Positions 21,485 to 34,025 of a DNA stretch of 64,000 nucleotides are shown piece after piece; positions within the stretch are counted from its first letter, which is position 1, and each line of letters opens with the position of its first letter. The notes under the pieces were generated by a model that searched no databases, had not been told where the DNA came from, and saw only the letters and a program-made list of their open reading frames with translations. A program made the position numbers and the translations under genes. The DNA comes from Rhytidiadelphus loreus (Eukaryota > Streptophyta > Bryopsida > Hypnales > Hylocomiaceae), in contig OX344762.1 of assembly GCA_947034895.1 (NCBI GenBank), forward strand, positions 34,204,760-34,268,759, in the 5' to 3' direction.

Positions 21485-24400
21485 TTAGTCAATATCTACA
21501 TCTTCCTCTGAGTCAAAGCTCAAGTGAATGAAGATGGGTTCTCCTAATCCTTGAAGTCCGCTACGTGCACAATCACATGTCTCCTCCATCAATGGACCGT
21601 CAATGGTGATGGACATGTGTGTGTTTGAGGTGTACTCTATGTCTGAACTCTTAGGAGACATGAATACGACTGGTCTCTCTATAGCCCCACTAAGGATTAA
21701 ATCAAGACGTCTACGTTTTAATGTAGGCGTATAGTAACGAGTACACATTCGTGCTCGTGTGTCACTGACTCGATTTAGCACAGAGCTCTCAAACGCATCT
21801 ACGGCTTGATCAACAGCGTTCATCACATCATCAAAACTTACAAGTAGAGCTTCATCAGCTTCCTCATCTTCAACGCCTCCTTCTTCCTCGTAATCTTTGG
21901 ACACCTCCATATTTGCATCCAGTGGTGTTAGAGGCTCTGATGTACCAGCCTCATGAGTTCCAAGGATATTAGGAGGTGTGAGCGTTGGCGATGAAACATC
22001 TTGACCGCGTCTTGCTCTCTAAAAAAATGAAACATTGATAAAATAAGAAATGGGTGAACTCAACCAGATCCCACCAACTAGTGGATTCCAATTGATTGAA
22101 TTTAGCAAATCCTGACACAACTCGATACACCATTGCCAACCTTTACAATTTCAAAATCAAAATGGAATAAAACTTATACAGTATTGGTTCCGAGACACCA
22201 ATCGTAAGTGCAAGAGAGGACGCCTATGATTCAAACATCCAGTGCACCCATTCAAGGCCCGGGGTGCCAATCCCGCGGGGCCTCACCCGTAGCCTAGGCT
22301 GGGTTGGTGGCGAGCACACAAGCACCCATCAGCCGGACCCACTGGAGCCTCGCAAGCACCCTGGATTGGAGCGCCACAACGCACTCGCGAAGCCCTCACA
22401 GCCAAGGCCATGGAGGCGCGACCAACTTCATTTTTTTTTGGGAAACATTTGAGAGACGGGCTTCACATTGTGAACCCACCCCAAGACTGACTGGGATTCG
22501 GGCAGGTCCCCCACTCGGGTCCCGTACACCCTCGGATCCGAGACACCACTGACGAACAAATGCAGGACCCCCTAAACGAAAAAAAAAATTATAACGTTGC
22601 GCAAGGCCTGGGGTGCCAATCCCGCGGGGCCTCACCCGTAGCCTGGGTTGGGTTGGTGGCGGGCACACAAGCACCCATCAGCCGGACCCACTGGAGCCTC
22701 GCAAGCACCCTGGACTGGAGTGCCACGACGCACTCGCGAAGCCCTCACAGCCAAGGCCGTGGAGGCGCGACCAACATTTTTGAAATTATAATTGGAGAGA
22801 TGGGTGGTCTTCTGAGAAAATTGTACCTGCAAGAGTGCACGAGGGTGTGTTGGAAGAGCCGCTGGATCTTGCGTGCCTCCCCGGCCATGGCTTCGCGTAC
22901 TCCTGGTCATTGTACCCTGCAAGGTTGGAAATTGAATGTGTGAGTGAATGGACCCGTTCATGAGTCGCGCGGTGTGCAATCTAGAAGCTGGAGATTGCGG
23001 CTAAGGTTCAGGGTCGAAGAGGAGACTGCTTTCCAGACGGGAGGCTTCACGATTTTCTCGATGGGCTCTTTCCGGAGAGCTCACCTTTGCGTGGATAATT
23101 TTATCTCCGATGTTAACTCATGTTCTAGCGCTTGGCGGGAGTTCTAGATTCCTTTTTCTATTGCTTGACACGTGTTGCGGGGGGGAGATCGACATGCAGG
23201 AGTGTGTCTTCTCCAGCTGCGACTGCTTGTTCTCAGATTCTCGATTGGCATACACTGGTAGATGGAACTTGAAGCACTGGTGAAACTTAGTTAACTGAAA
23301 TGGAAACTTTGAGATTTTCCTTAGGCAACTTACGGTTTTAGGCATTCCATGTACTATCAGTGAAGCTTTTTGATTTGGAGACCAGGATTGAGCTCAAGAA
23401 GGGAAGCATTCAGTTTAAAGCCATCTGCTTCTTTACATACTCACGTGTGAATACTCACGTTCAGCTATGCACATTCATGTTGGTCACGTTCAAGCTCACG
23501 TTTGTGACGTCGTACCCCACCTACTCAAGAACTTGTTGATTATAGAAATATGAAAATGCAATCTGACGATGTATGATCTGCATGGTTTTGAACTCATGAG
23601 GATAAGTCACTTGTGAACGGAGTGGTAGTTCCATTTTCCTCACACACCTCTGATTTGGTTTTTATTATCCGTTTTGTAGGTGCCGATGACATCTCTCGTC
23701 CAACGGAAGGTGACAGGGCAAATAATCGGCCATTTCAAATCTACAACTCATTAATAAGTACATGAAAACTAGTGAACCAGTTTTTATTGAATTATCTGTC
23801 TAAGACAAGTTTAATTGGCAACTAATCCAAAATGTTCAATGTTTTCTGAAGCTTTCTTAAATTAAAAATGAATTTCGGAAGTTCAAATGGGCTCTATAAT
23901 TTTCCTAATCCGCAAATGTACACTCCAAGGATTTAAAATTCTACGTAGGCTGAAATTTAAGGATTTCGAATTCTAAGTGGGTGGAATTTTCTTGATTACA
24001 AAATGATCTAGATATTTCCCTAATTCGAAAGGAATAAACTAGGAAAAAATACAAGGACTAACCATTCCGCAGTTTACATGGTTTCCATTTCCTGTCCTCT
24101 TGGAATCCAATGAAAGTACAATTGGAAGTTCCAATTGACAAAGAAAGAAGCTAAGCTGCCTCTAAGGACCCGTGTACCTAACTGCCATGATATGCGCTGT
24201 TCTTAAGCACAGAATGACTGGTTTTAATCTTCCATGTCAATAAGGCACTCTAAAACTAAACTATTAATGCACACCGCTCAATGCTCTATGGACCTCTGTA
24301 TGTTTGACGCTCAAGATCAATAGACATTCACTCTAGTTGATTACGAATGAAGACTACACAATCTTTGAAGAGCGATCTAAAATTTGCTTACAATTGGGAC

Positions 24401-24694
24401 GTCCGTTGCCCTTGTGCCACGCTTCGAACTTCTGGATTCCGTTGCCACGTCTTGAGTTGCACCAACATTGTCAGCAGGGGCATCCTCCTCTCTGACAGTG
24501 CTCCCAGTTTCATAGCGAAGAACTCGCTGGAGATCTGCAGGTATTGGAGCAGTCTTTGGCGGCACTCTCCCTCCTCTTGTCATCCTAGATCGTCTCAACG
24601 CTTTGGAAGATGAAAAATACAATGACCGACGCCTTCTTCCTCTCCGACTTGGATTCAAACTAATCAAATCTACAGCTATGTTGTCTACAAGCAT
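21485..24694 (-). CDS. Gene Y, MULE-1 copy: 308-residue unrecognised protein
   Basis: Three exons: 24694-24392, 22916-22827 and 22018-21485, all phase 0. Borders are ATT/GTAAGC, TTGCAG/GGTACA, CAG/GTACAA and TTTTTAG/AGAGCA. The predicted protein is 308 aa. The N-terminus is basic (SRMTRGGRVPPKT); the middle is GRGGTQDP, then Pro/Thr rich; the last part is acidic (EEEGGVEDEEADEALLVSFDD) followed by RVSDTRARMCTRYYTPTLKRRRLD and an acidic end. All three exons are conserved in MULE-2. No known domain. It lies 215 bases upstream of gene Z on the same strand and diverges from the transposase, a layout like the accessory genes of some plant MULEs. The first exon assignment is less certain than the last. 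Confidence 0.6.
22255..22760. repeat. Two GC-rich tandem units in gene Y intron 2
   Basis: Two copies, starting near 22255 and 22604 (about 350 bp apart), of a unit with GGGGTGCCAATCCCGCGGGG, CACACAAGCACCCATCAGCC and GCCAAGGCCATGGAGGCGCG. The equivalent intron of MULE-2 has related but diverged units at 7259-7690 and 45717-46140. Confidence 0.7.
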
Positions 24695-25787
24695 GAAGGT
24701 AGCAAAAAACGCATAAGAATCAATGCTCTCTACTACGGCATGAAAAAGGAAGTGAAACCATGAGAATGAGGATGATGGACACAAGTGGCCCTTTCTATAA
24801 TAGGCAGATTAGGTCAAGGAAGAGCCGTCTTATTTAATACACCATTGATGAGATGCACCTCGCAATTTTGAATAGTGCCTACTTCTGACAGGTTCATAGG
24901 TGTGCCGTCAAAATAATATCCCCGCGAGAGGATCTGACATTGGAGGCTATGACGGGTTTTTCGAATGTACCCTCGTCTTGAAGTCAAAGAATTGTTGTGG
25001 ATACGTTGTGTCATGTATTTTCAAGTACCAAGATTCACAGTTACCAATGCTCATTGAAAGTGCCGCGTGTTGAAATGTCGTAAACGATGTAACAAAATTG
25101 AATGTTGCAGCCCTGCATTAATTGAGGGTTTGTTTAACTCACTATTATTTCAAGAAAGAAGAATCACATATTACAAAAACAGACTCACATTAATGATACT
25201 TACTTGATGATCAATCAAATACAATAATAGCAATTGTAAATTTATGAATGTTGCAACTAATTTACTTTGATATACCATAAAGGAATTCTACGAAATTATT
25301 AGAAAAAATCGTATAGGTCATGTCCTAAAATATGGAATGGAATCCTATGGATGTGTTCCTATCTATTGAAGTCATGCGTAGTTTTCATTTGCCCATGTAA
25401 TAAGCATTCACATTAATTGAGAATATTGTAGATAGAAATACCTAATTCACCATTTGAATTAATCTCCTATAAAGAATTATTCTGTGAATCACTAATGTTG
25501 AGGGAGGGCTAATTATCTTCTATTGTCATATAATGAATTCAATTTAGTTTCGAGAATGATATTATTGTTTTCATAGCAATTGCAGTATCTATGCAATAAA
25601 GATATTCACACATGAAATTCGGCGCTTTGTATTGGAATATTGGATGAACAATGAATACATAGAATTGAACAAATAAAAGGCCAAGAGGAACCCTAACCTT
25701 ACAAGACCCAATGTTTGGTTCTTTACCTGGTCTCTTGTGTTGGATTGAATTATCAATGTTGTTGAAGTGTCTCCATAGGGTTCAGAG
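24695..25787. promoter_or_regulatory. Divergent intergenic region between gene Y and transposase (MULE-1)
   Basis: About 1.1 kb of AT-rich DNA, conserved in inverted orientation at 697-1783. It separates the oppositely directed starts of gene Y (24694) and the transposase (25788). Short frames here are not conserved between copies. Confidence 0.5.
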
Positions 25788-28700
25788 ATGGCTAGGCTTA
25801 GAGTTGATGGTCATGACATTCCTCTTGTATTCCCGGTAGTAGACGGTGGACGCGCTAGAGTTCCTTGTCACCTTCTGCACGTTCGTTTTAGATTTGTAGA
25901 AACCTCCATCTATGTCGAGGAAGAGAAAAAGATGGAATTAGGGGAAGGGCTACAATCTGTCCCAGTTCCGAGGTCAGTGGAGGATGGAACGCATTGCTGG
26001 TACCTTGGTCCTGGGAACTATAGAGCATATGGGCTTCCACTCTCTATTCTAGGTGCATGTACAGAAATCCAGAGTCGCCAATCTGATGGTTCCACGGTGG
26101 ATATGCCGTGTAGTCCTCATGCCATGTCACCCAGTACACCTAGAGTTGCTCTGCTGGTCCTACAGATGCCTACAATACTTTCTCTCGTGAAAGAGGAGAG
26201 ATTAGACCCTATTATCGAGTTGTCTACTGAATCAAAAGGAGAGTCTCCCAATGTCAATGCTGAAAAGCAAAGTTCTTCTTCCCAGATTGCATCTGGCACG
26301 ACAGATATTATGAAATCGAAATCTTATAAGGGCCCGTCCATAAGTCTCTCTAATTCCTCAAAGTCTCTATCCCTACCGCAACAAGATGTAGTAGCGAAAG
26401 AAAGCATAATGGAGTGTCTAAAGAGACTTGCCACTATGCATCATTCTCGAAACGAATTGTCGTCAATGGATCTGAGCACCGTGAAGCACCAGCGGGTTCC
26501 ATTTCTTCCACCTGTATTCAACGGGGATATCATCTTCGAATTGCCTCCTTGTGGGTCATCTTCATCTTCGTCGGCGGCCAAGAACTTGGAAGGAATGGAC
26601 AAGCACTATGATGGACATCCGTGGTGCAAGCTAATGACCACAAACATTCACAACTTAGACAACCTCAAAATCCGTAAGTCGTACTGTGCTGGCCATCTTT
26701 CTTGTCAAAATGACAATTGTGAGTATTTAAAGAGATCTTCAAAGCGAAACAAAACTGAGTGGAGTGCTATACTGTGTTTCGTTTTACTGCTGGTGGGTGT
26801 CCCCCAAAAGAATGTACCCTAGTTTGCAAGGTTTGCAAGATGGCACCAACGTGTCTTGACACATGCAAGGCTAGGATATACTTTGTGTACACTGATAACC
26901 CAGAAATGACTAGGGCCGCTATTCACTTTGGAGAGCATGGCCACCCTGTTGCTAAAGGCATGTATAGAGATTCTACTGAAATGATTTGCAGACTCATTGC
27001 GGAACAAGTGGCCAAAACATCCATGGCCACGAACTCCGCAATCACTCTCTCTACTAGTAAAGACTTCTTGGCAAGCTTCCTATTTCACGATGGAGAGGGA
27101 GAGAAAGAGATGCTAAAAGCGGAAGAAATGGAGGAGGTCGTGGACCGCTTCCAATATTTGAGTAGTCCAAGTATTCGCAACGTCATCTCCTCTTTCCGGT
27201 CTAACAACCGAGGAGGAATAATCGACAACATTATGACCATGAAGAAAGAGTCAAAGTTTGAATTCATACATGACAGCGTCTTCCCAGGTCAAGGCAAGGA
27301 AAAGGTATACATTTTCAAGATGCTTACTGAGGGACCAGGAAGTGGAGTCGACCTTGTAAGGCGAATGCAATTGGAAGGGGATCTGCAGAATGCGTGGTTG
27401 ATGTTCGACCACGTGAAGGAGTGGACCACAATGGCTTGCCACGTGTATGATACCGAGTACAAGAAGGTAATGACTATTGCAATGTGCGACATGCCGACAT
27501 GCAATCTGAAGATACCGAAGTTCAAGTACAATTTTGGCGAAGCATAAACGCAGTCATGCATCGCCACGGAGTGGAGAACCCTAACTTTAAAGGATTTATG
27601 GCAGACAACGCTATGGCCAATTGGAATGCGGTCCGCATTGTCTACGGAAGTGGTTCTGCCAATGTTGAAATGGAGAATCGCGAGAGGACCTGTTTGTTGC
27701 ATTGGAGTACCTCTCTTCACAAGCATACACAAATATACATCAAGGAAGCATTTCAACAACAACATATTACTTTGTGTAAGCAATACAAAGATTCAAAGAA
27801 TATGGACCAAGCGGAGGTTCGTTACCTTGCAATACAGTCTTGGTGGTTGTCATCTGGAGCTGCCAACGAAGAAGCTCTACATCACTTACAACACTGGCTA
27901 GCTTTCTGGCATTTCCGGTATCGCCAATGGGGAGGCTTCATGGACATGGTGAGTGAATCTTGAAATTGAATTAGTAAAAGTATTTTAAGTTGTAAGACTC
28001 ATATTGTAATTAGAAGTTGAACTTCCTTGATTTTTATTTTTTATTTTTAAAAATGTATTGGGCCCTTTAAATCTCTGTGGTACCAAAAATGAGGGGTCCT
28101 CAGAACGCTATAATAACATGCCTCGGATCCGACGGATGTATTTCTGTTGTCAGCATGACCCCCTGATTTTTGTTCTTGGATGAAAAATATCCAATGTTGG
28201 TAGTACAGAATGTTAAATGTCACTAATTTTTTCAATAGATAAGAATTTATGGAGTAGCAATAGGAATCATTGGAAGTCCTTCTTCTTATGAAACTATATA
28301 GTGAATGAAGATAAATTATTTATAAGTTGCCAATTACTACTTTTGTGAACGTCCATTTCTCACTATTTTATGGTCCTTTTTGAAATATTTAGAAATTGAA
28401 TTTGGAAGAGATGTTGGACTTGCCATCGTGCAATTTATCCGAAACGGTGCACAACAAGTGGCTACAAATGTCTGGAAAGCGAGGAAACAACTTGTTTGAT
28501 GCCACATGTGATGACAGTATCCGTGCTTGGATGCAAATGACAAACTATCGTGCATACCTGAATGGATACGTGTTGGGATCAGGGCCGTCCAAAGGGGAGC
28601 TGAGATTGAGAGCTGCTAGAAGAAGTGGAGATCCCAAAAAGATTGCAGAGGTGCTAAATACATTGCTTGGAGCAGAGGGGGTGGGAACCAGAGTACCACA

Positions 28701-29781
28701 CTTGGAAGGAAAAGAAATATTTGGCAATACAAAGAGGAAGTTGGACGTGCCCATTGGTGATGCAGGAGATTCACATAGGCCGGACAAAATCAACTTTTTT
28801 CAACCCCGTGTGAGAACGAGGTCCAATACAAGTGTTTCTGAATCTTCTAGAGACAAAGGTAAATACTCTCAAGCAAATACTTTGGGACATGTTACGGTAG
28901 CATTTGAAAGCGATTGTGATACATCAAAATGGCACATTGCGAGAATCAGCCACAGATCTGCCGCCAAATGTCAAGCTCAACAACAAAGATCAAACATCAA
29001 GTGCACCAGCAAGATTGCAAAAGGGAAGAAGGGAACTCCAGCCCCTACCTACCGCGGTAGAAAAGAAGAGTATGGGAGTAAGCGACAGGTGGTGGTAGAT
29101 TTTTGGTTTTGTTGGGATGACATCGAACGATGCGTGAAAGGTACAAAACGGAAGTGGGTTCTCGATTGGCCGGAGGTACCAAAGGTTTGGCCTGTTTTGT
29201 CTGGAACTAACCTAAACCGAGAAGAGACATTGTTATTGCAGCATGCATGATTTTGCCTCCAAGAACGACCAATACTGTCGCCACGTCAATTGTTCAACAT
29301 GTCAAAGATTTTCAAACCTACTTTGTATGACCACCCTCCATCGAAGAACACAAATGTGTATACAACTGTGAGGAATAGTAGAGCCATTCGAAGGATTGCA
29401 AACGCACCTTCTGCAGAACAACGGAACAAGTGGGAAAGTGCAGGTAATGTGAGAGGGCAAATTTTAGGAGTAACATTGCTCCCTTTCCCAGGCCTTGGTG
29501 CAATAGTGGAGTTAGAGACAGGGTCAGAGCCAAACAAAAATGCATATCGAGTTACAATAGGCCAATTCCCAGCGTGCACATGCCCAGACTTCGTGAATAT
29601 GGCAATTTCTGCTATTGGAGGTCGACAGCAGTACGTGAATTGCAAACACTTGTACTATTTGTACAGGTACTTTTGCAAGATGGATGTCAACAAAGATAAT
29701 TTCATTCATGCACCAAGTTATAGCTTCAATGAGTTGAAGCTACTGCTAGTTCGAGCTGGAATGATCACACTTCCAGAATAG
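25788..29781 (+). pseudogene. MULE-1 transposase with SWIM zinc finger, disrupted
   Basis: Coding starts at ATG 25788. Residues from about 290 hold a Cys-containing stretch (SYCAGHLSCQNDNCEYLKR), then the MULE region (LVCKVCKMAPTC, RAAIHFGEHGHPV, DLVRRMQLEGDLQNAW, MADNAMANWNAVR). An intron runs 27949-28392. The end is a SWIM finger, CTCPDFVN..., with VNCKHLYYLY (C-x-C...C-x-H). Three lesions: a frameshift between about 26757 and 26820; an 8-bp tandem duplication CGACATGC (27487-27502) that shifts frame; and TGA at 29248-29250, where MULE-3 has a glycine codon. Without these it would be a protein of about 1,170 residues acting in the nucleus on the MULE ends. Confidence 0.85.
28092..28164. repeat. 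Foldback-like element in the transposase intron
   Basis: Within intron 27949-28392: GAGGGGTCCTC and GACCCCCTG ends around the words AACATGCCTCGGATCCGA, shared with the intronic foldbacks in gene Z. Confidence 0.5.
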
Positions 29782-30990
29782 GCATGGATACATTTTCCAA
29801 TGCACTTCAATTGTAATGCACTCATTTTTATATATTACAATTGAAATGATTTGATGCATATTTTCTCATTTAAGTTCCATTTCCATTTCCAATCGGGTAC
29901 CCATTTTGTCCATTTTCTCCGTAATACTCTCCATTTTGAAGGTCCACTTTTATTCTTCATTATGGCTAAACCACTGCCTACCTTTTCTTCATTTGTCTTT
30001 GGAGATGTAGGCCATGTTTGACTATTTACTCATTTTATTTTCTACAAGGTCTTCTAGAATATTAAAAATCGCCAATCCATTACCCTAATGAAACCCATAA
30101 AATGCACCTCTTAGTTATTTTAAAATCCAATAACAACAGGTGAAGGAATGCACTTGAAGATGACAGTAACTTGCTTACCACTATGATTTAAAATAATCAT
30201 GTCACCCTAATCATTTATGCAATAATGATAAACATGTGATTGTATTTGTATGATGATGACATTGATTTGAATTAGGTAAATTTTACCATATTAAAACTAC
30301 ATGGCCAATGGAAAGCTCTAATCACAATTAATTATAATGGCCCAATGGATGCACTGAATTGTGATAGTCGACTTCCCATTGGTTTTGTAGATGTATGCTG
30401 ATTTGAACTCAGTCCTTTTACAGCATCTCACATAGCCAACTACAACTGGTATGGGATATGTTGCACGCAACAATGTTAGTACGTGAGCGATAAGTGCTTA
30501 TAAGTGCTAAAAATGTAGAAGTCCAATGCTCTAAGTTCCTATCCATGTGTCCCAAAATGATTGGCATTTTGGAACACGCCACTATAAGACTGATCAGATC
30601 CTAAACCCTTAGCATCAATGAGAAATGACTCCCACCCTCAAGCTGACCCCTCATTTCTTTTTCTAATTTTTTTTTGGACAACACCGCGGGCACCACCTCC
30701 CTTTTCTAATATTTTTTTTAACTAAGGTTTCTCCTAAACCTTTGCCTCAGGAAGAAATGACTCCTGGTCTCACTATCTGGTAGATTATTTGTACTACAAA
30801 GAATTCGAACACTACATAAAATATTTACTGACCCACGGTAATAGGATACACGATTATAGGTCCCAAATTTACCATTAATAGCAAATAAAATTCAACTTTT
30901 TGATTTTTTTGGTATAAAAATGGGAATTTTTTGGTTCTAGGCTTTAGGCATACAGGCTCACGGCTCCAAGCTCGCACACTAGCATCGTTG
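29782..30990. other. MULE-1 3' flank and right terminal region
   Basis: No gene seen. AT-rich DNA leads into the right terminal region (about 30830-30990), which has CACGGTAATAGG and CAGGCTCACGGCTCCAAGC words mirrored in the left end (CATGACCGTGG, GTGAGCCTGTGAGC). Confidence 0.6.
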
Positions 30991-31000
30991 TATGAAAGAA
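30991..31000. repeat. Right target-site duplication of MULE-1
   Basis: TATGAAAGAA, identical to 15684-15693. Confidence 0.9.
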
Positions 31001-31905
31001 TGTGTGTTTTTATCAATTTGGATGACATATACCAAAAAAAAGAATATGGTAGGAAAACATTATGCTACTAGGAAGAATATATATGGTAAAACCAGATTTA
31101 CATTTATTATTGAATTCAATCAATTCATTCAAGTTTTCTCGAATTGTGTGTTTAATAAATGACAAAGATTATGGCTACATATCTTTTTTGCAATATCCAC
31201 TCTTGTTTCATTGTCAAAAAAAAAAAATGGTGGCAAGAAGTCAATGAACTTCCTTTTTTCCAAATAAAATAAATAGGAAGAGAGCGAAAAAGGTTAAATA
31301 AATAAATAAAACATCTCTCATCTATTTTGAAATAGGTAAAGTACGAATAAAAAGGAAAAGTCTAAAAAAGTCTAAAATTTATGTTTCCTATATTTGAATT
31401 AGAATAAATAGGAAAAAAAACCCGACTTGTTTTTATTTTTGGAAATAGAAAAAATAATAAGAGAATGTAAATGATGTATGACTTACATTTTTTTAGGGAT
31501 TGAAAAAACAACCATTTGAATTCAATGATCATGAAAGTAAAACTCCTTTCAATTGCATACTAGCACATTTTATTCAAGAAATAATACAAGTCTTCAACAT
31601 CAATTACCAACTAATTTATTTTCATTTTCTTATTTTCCTTGCGTCCATTATATACTACGGAATCAAAAAGGACCAAGAACATTTGAATTCAAAAGTTGTT
31701 ACACTTTGCATAACAATGTGTAAAAGGCCATATTCAATATATACAATTTGACAAATAGCCCATTGAGTAATTGTTTTTCTAAAGACAAGGCGCATAGCAT
31801 AAAATTCCTTCATATATTATAGGAAAATATTACAAAGTAAGCAACACATAATTGGCCACCAAGCTCATTGCTTGTACCACTAAAGTCTTGCTCTAGACTA
31901 TCCTA
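31001..31905. other. AT-rich hAT interior without a gene
   Basis: Very AT-rich, with several short lineage-less frames and no motif I recognise. The last hundred bases are probably the 3' untranslated region of the kinase gene. Confidence 0.45.
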
Positions 31906-33498
31906 TTACAAAGGTGAGTCTCGGAACACCAATTCGGGGGGCATCATGGACCATGGTGGAGACATAAGGGAATTTGTGATCTCTATACACGTTGGTCTCT
32001 TCTTTGGGTCAGTGTTCACGAGTTTACGCAACTTCATTCTAAAGTACATTGATCCCTCGCGGTTCTTGAACAAATCCTTGTCCCAATCGTCCATATCACC
32101 AATTCTCATCCATTCGGTCAACTTCCCAATAGAATACGAGTCTGACTGTTGCGTATATTTATACCGTTGTTGCATGATCGGTATGCTTGTATCGGAATTT
32201 GGAGGTCCATATGCATAAAACAACTCCGGGGCAACCCACCAACGACCTTCTCGGTATTGATCCCTCTCGGCCTCAGATGGCTTTCCAAAATGTGAAGGCG
32301 CATTTTCGTCAAAACGACTTGATATTCCAAAATCACAAATTCCAATGTTGATTATGTCGTTTGAATAATCCGGAAAATGCAACATGATGTTCATGGGAGA
32401 CAAGTCATTGTGTAGCACGCGGCACTTGTGCATGAGATTTGTCACATATACTAAAGCCCATGCCAACTTTGCCTTGTGCCTTCGGAAGAGACCAAGTTCT
32501 TTTTGTTTCTCTTTAGGAAGTCTTGTGGCTTTTTGCATTTCATGCCAGTCAATGGTTGGTGATACAGAACGATCTAAATGCCTCAACTCATTCAAATGGC
32601 CCCCATTCCACCACAAAGTGTACACTTCATTCGTGCGAGAATGAATGGCAAAAAACTTAATGATGCCAGGGTGGTTCAAAGGGCATGCAAGGGCCTCCAT
32701 GGATCGTTGCGCTCTCCCCTCGCGCGGGTTTATTGCCTTGGATACTTTCCCAGCAAAAGTGATGTAGCTTGGAATTGTATCCATTCCTTCAATGCGTACC
32801 TTACGCACTTTTGCATACCCCCCTTCACGTTCAAAAGCACTAAGGGGCACCACTTTCGCCATATCGGGGATCCACGTGATACACAATCCACCATCTCGTG
32901 CAAATGCTGCTTGCACTGCTGCATTTTTCCACTTAAAACCCCTTGCCGAGCCTCTTGCCAATTTCTTCACTACGTTGGACCACCACTCCATCTTTTGGCG
33001 GAATGCCTTGATGTCTTTTGATTCCTCTACTATTGGAAGTAACGGTCGATGTTCCTCCATCAATTTCTTGGTATTGAACATCACCGCTTTCAATGTGTTA
33101 TCAAGCCATTCAAATAGTCTCGAAGAATATGTCAAGTCAATGTCTGCGAAATCATCGGATCCCTTTAGCTTGGTTAAAATCCGTGCCTGTAAATCGTTTG
33201 GCAAGGCCACACTACCAGTTGTAGAACACCTCAAATAGCTTGCCTCCAAGAATTGTACACTTTTCCTTGCGTACCACTGGAGACACACTTTGTATGCATA
33301 TCGGGTATAACTTGGGGGAGGATAGTTGGAGTCCTTGTCATGTGCTGACTTCTGCTTCTTGCCCTTCCGTCGCTCTTGACTCCCTCCTTCTTCGTTTTCA
33401 TTTACAGCTATCGGAACCTCGAAAAAAATTGGATCATCGAGGTCCAGATCCCATAAAGACTTTCTCCTTGTAGTGTTGCCTTCATGTGGAAAAGCCAT
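31906..33498 (-). CDS. hAT cargo protein kinase, 530 aa, intact
   Basis: A single uninterrupted frame from ATG 33498. Residues 1-220 are charged and of unknown fold. The kinase domain covers about 220-515: glycine-rich-like EREGGYAKVRKV, beta-3 lysine in FAGKVSK (about 251), helix-C glutamate in QRSMEAL (268), catalytic loop LHNDLSPMN (D365, N370), DFG at 389-391, and APE in WVAPELFY (423-425). The subdomain IX Asp is in DSYSIGK. All residues needed for phosphotransfer appear present. 'HND' replaces HRD, as in several atypical families. A motif cluster and the shared module lie 40-530 bp upstream. Being the least damaged cargo gene, it is a candidate for recent selection. Substrate unknown. 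Confidence 0.85.
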   Translation of the reverse strand: MAFPHEGNTTRRKSLWDLDLDDPIFFEVPIAVNENEEGGSQERRKGKKQKSAHDKDSNYPPPSYTRYAYKVCLQWYARKSVQFLEASYLRCSTTGSVALPNDLQARILTKLKGSDDFADIDLTYSSRLFEWLDNTLKAVMFNTKKLMEEHRPLLPIVEESKDIKAFRQKMEWWSNVVKKLARGSARGFKWKNAAVQAAFARDGGLCITWIPDMAKVVPLSAFEREGGYAKVRKVRIEGMDTIPSYITFAGKVSKAINPREGRAQRSMEALACPLNHPGIIKFFAIHSRTNEVYTLWWNGGHLNELRHLDRSVSPTIDWHEMQKATRLPKEKQKELGLFRRHKAKLAWALVYVTNLMHKCRVLHNDLSPMNIMLHFPDYSNDIINIGICDFGISSRFDENAPSHFGKPSEAERDQYREGRWWVAPELFYAYGPPNSDTSIPIMQQRYKYTQQSDSYSIGKLTEWMRIGDMDDWDKDLFKNREGSMYFRMKLRKLVNTDPKKRPTCIEITNSLMSPPWSMMPPELVFRDSPL

Positions 33499-33544
33499 GT
33501 TGTACTTAAAAACAATTCAAAACCGTAGTTCAAAATTTGTAGAT

Positions 33545-34025
33545 TGAAAGGGCAAAAATTCCCCCTCCAATTGAAACCCCAGCCCACGGGCTCGCATCTA
33601 GCTACCTGAAGGTAGGTGAAAGACAGTGCGCAAGGCTAAAGTAAGGTGAGAATCGGAAGTGGGGCTAACGCTTAAGTACCCGAAGTCACCTCAGGGCGCG
33701 TGCGTTTGGGTGACTGCGGGTCAGAAGAGGGGCGACTATGCATTTTTGGAGCTCGGAAATGGGCGACTGCGGATCGTGGGCGACCGCGGGTACCAACTAA
33801 ACCATCCCGAAACTTGCACACGCGGTCGCCTACAAAGATGTCTCCTTGACCCGCAGTCGCCCCCTACACGCAGTCGCCCTACTAGAGATTGAGTTTGCAT
33901 TTTCCAAAAAATTAGTCTTCCTCCTTGACCCGCAGTCGCCCCCTACGCGCAGTCGCCCTGATTCAAATGTGTTTCTCTCTGTGTCGATGACCCGCGGTCG
34001 CCCCTGACCCGAGGTCGCCCTAAAC
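33545..34025. promoter_or_regulatory. Kinase upstream module and motif cluster
   Basis: On the gene strand, many GACCCGC(A/G)GTCGCCC motifs lie at 33690-34020, followed by TGCGCACTGTCTTTCACCTA and a GGGGTTTCAATTGG block nearest the gene. The order matches that upstream of X2 and X3. Confidence 0.65.

Larger units (their letters stand above)
15694..30990 (+). mobile_element. MULE-1: complete 15.3 kb Mutator-like element with accessory genes
   Basis: The left terminus is CAGGGTTGCTATTGTGCGAG and the right terminus, read inward, is CAACGATGCTAGTGTGCGAG; both lead into GTGAGCCTGTGAGC-like words. Perfect 10-bp target duplications flank it (15684-15693 and 30991-31000). From left to right it holds gene Z (minus), gene Y (minus), a divergent intergenic region and the transposase (plus). 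It is inserted in the giant hAT. The transposase has three disabling changes, so the element is not autonomous now. Unlike known MULEs it carries a ParB/methyltransferase-like gene. Confidence 0.9.

Noticed and set aside
31080..31750. Short AT-rich open frames as genes
   Set aside because: No conserved motif, start context or counterpart elsewhere in the window.
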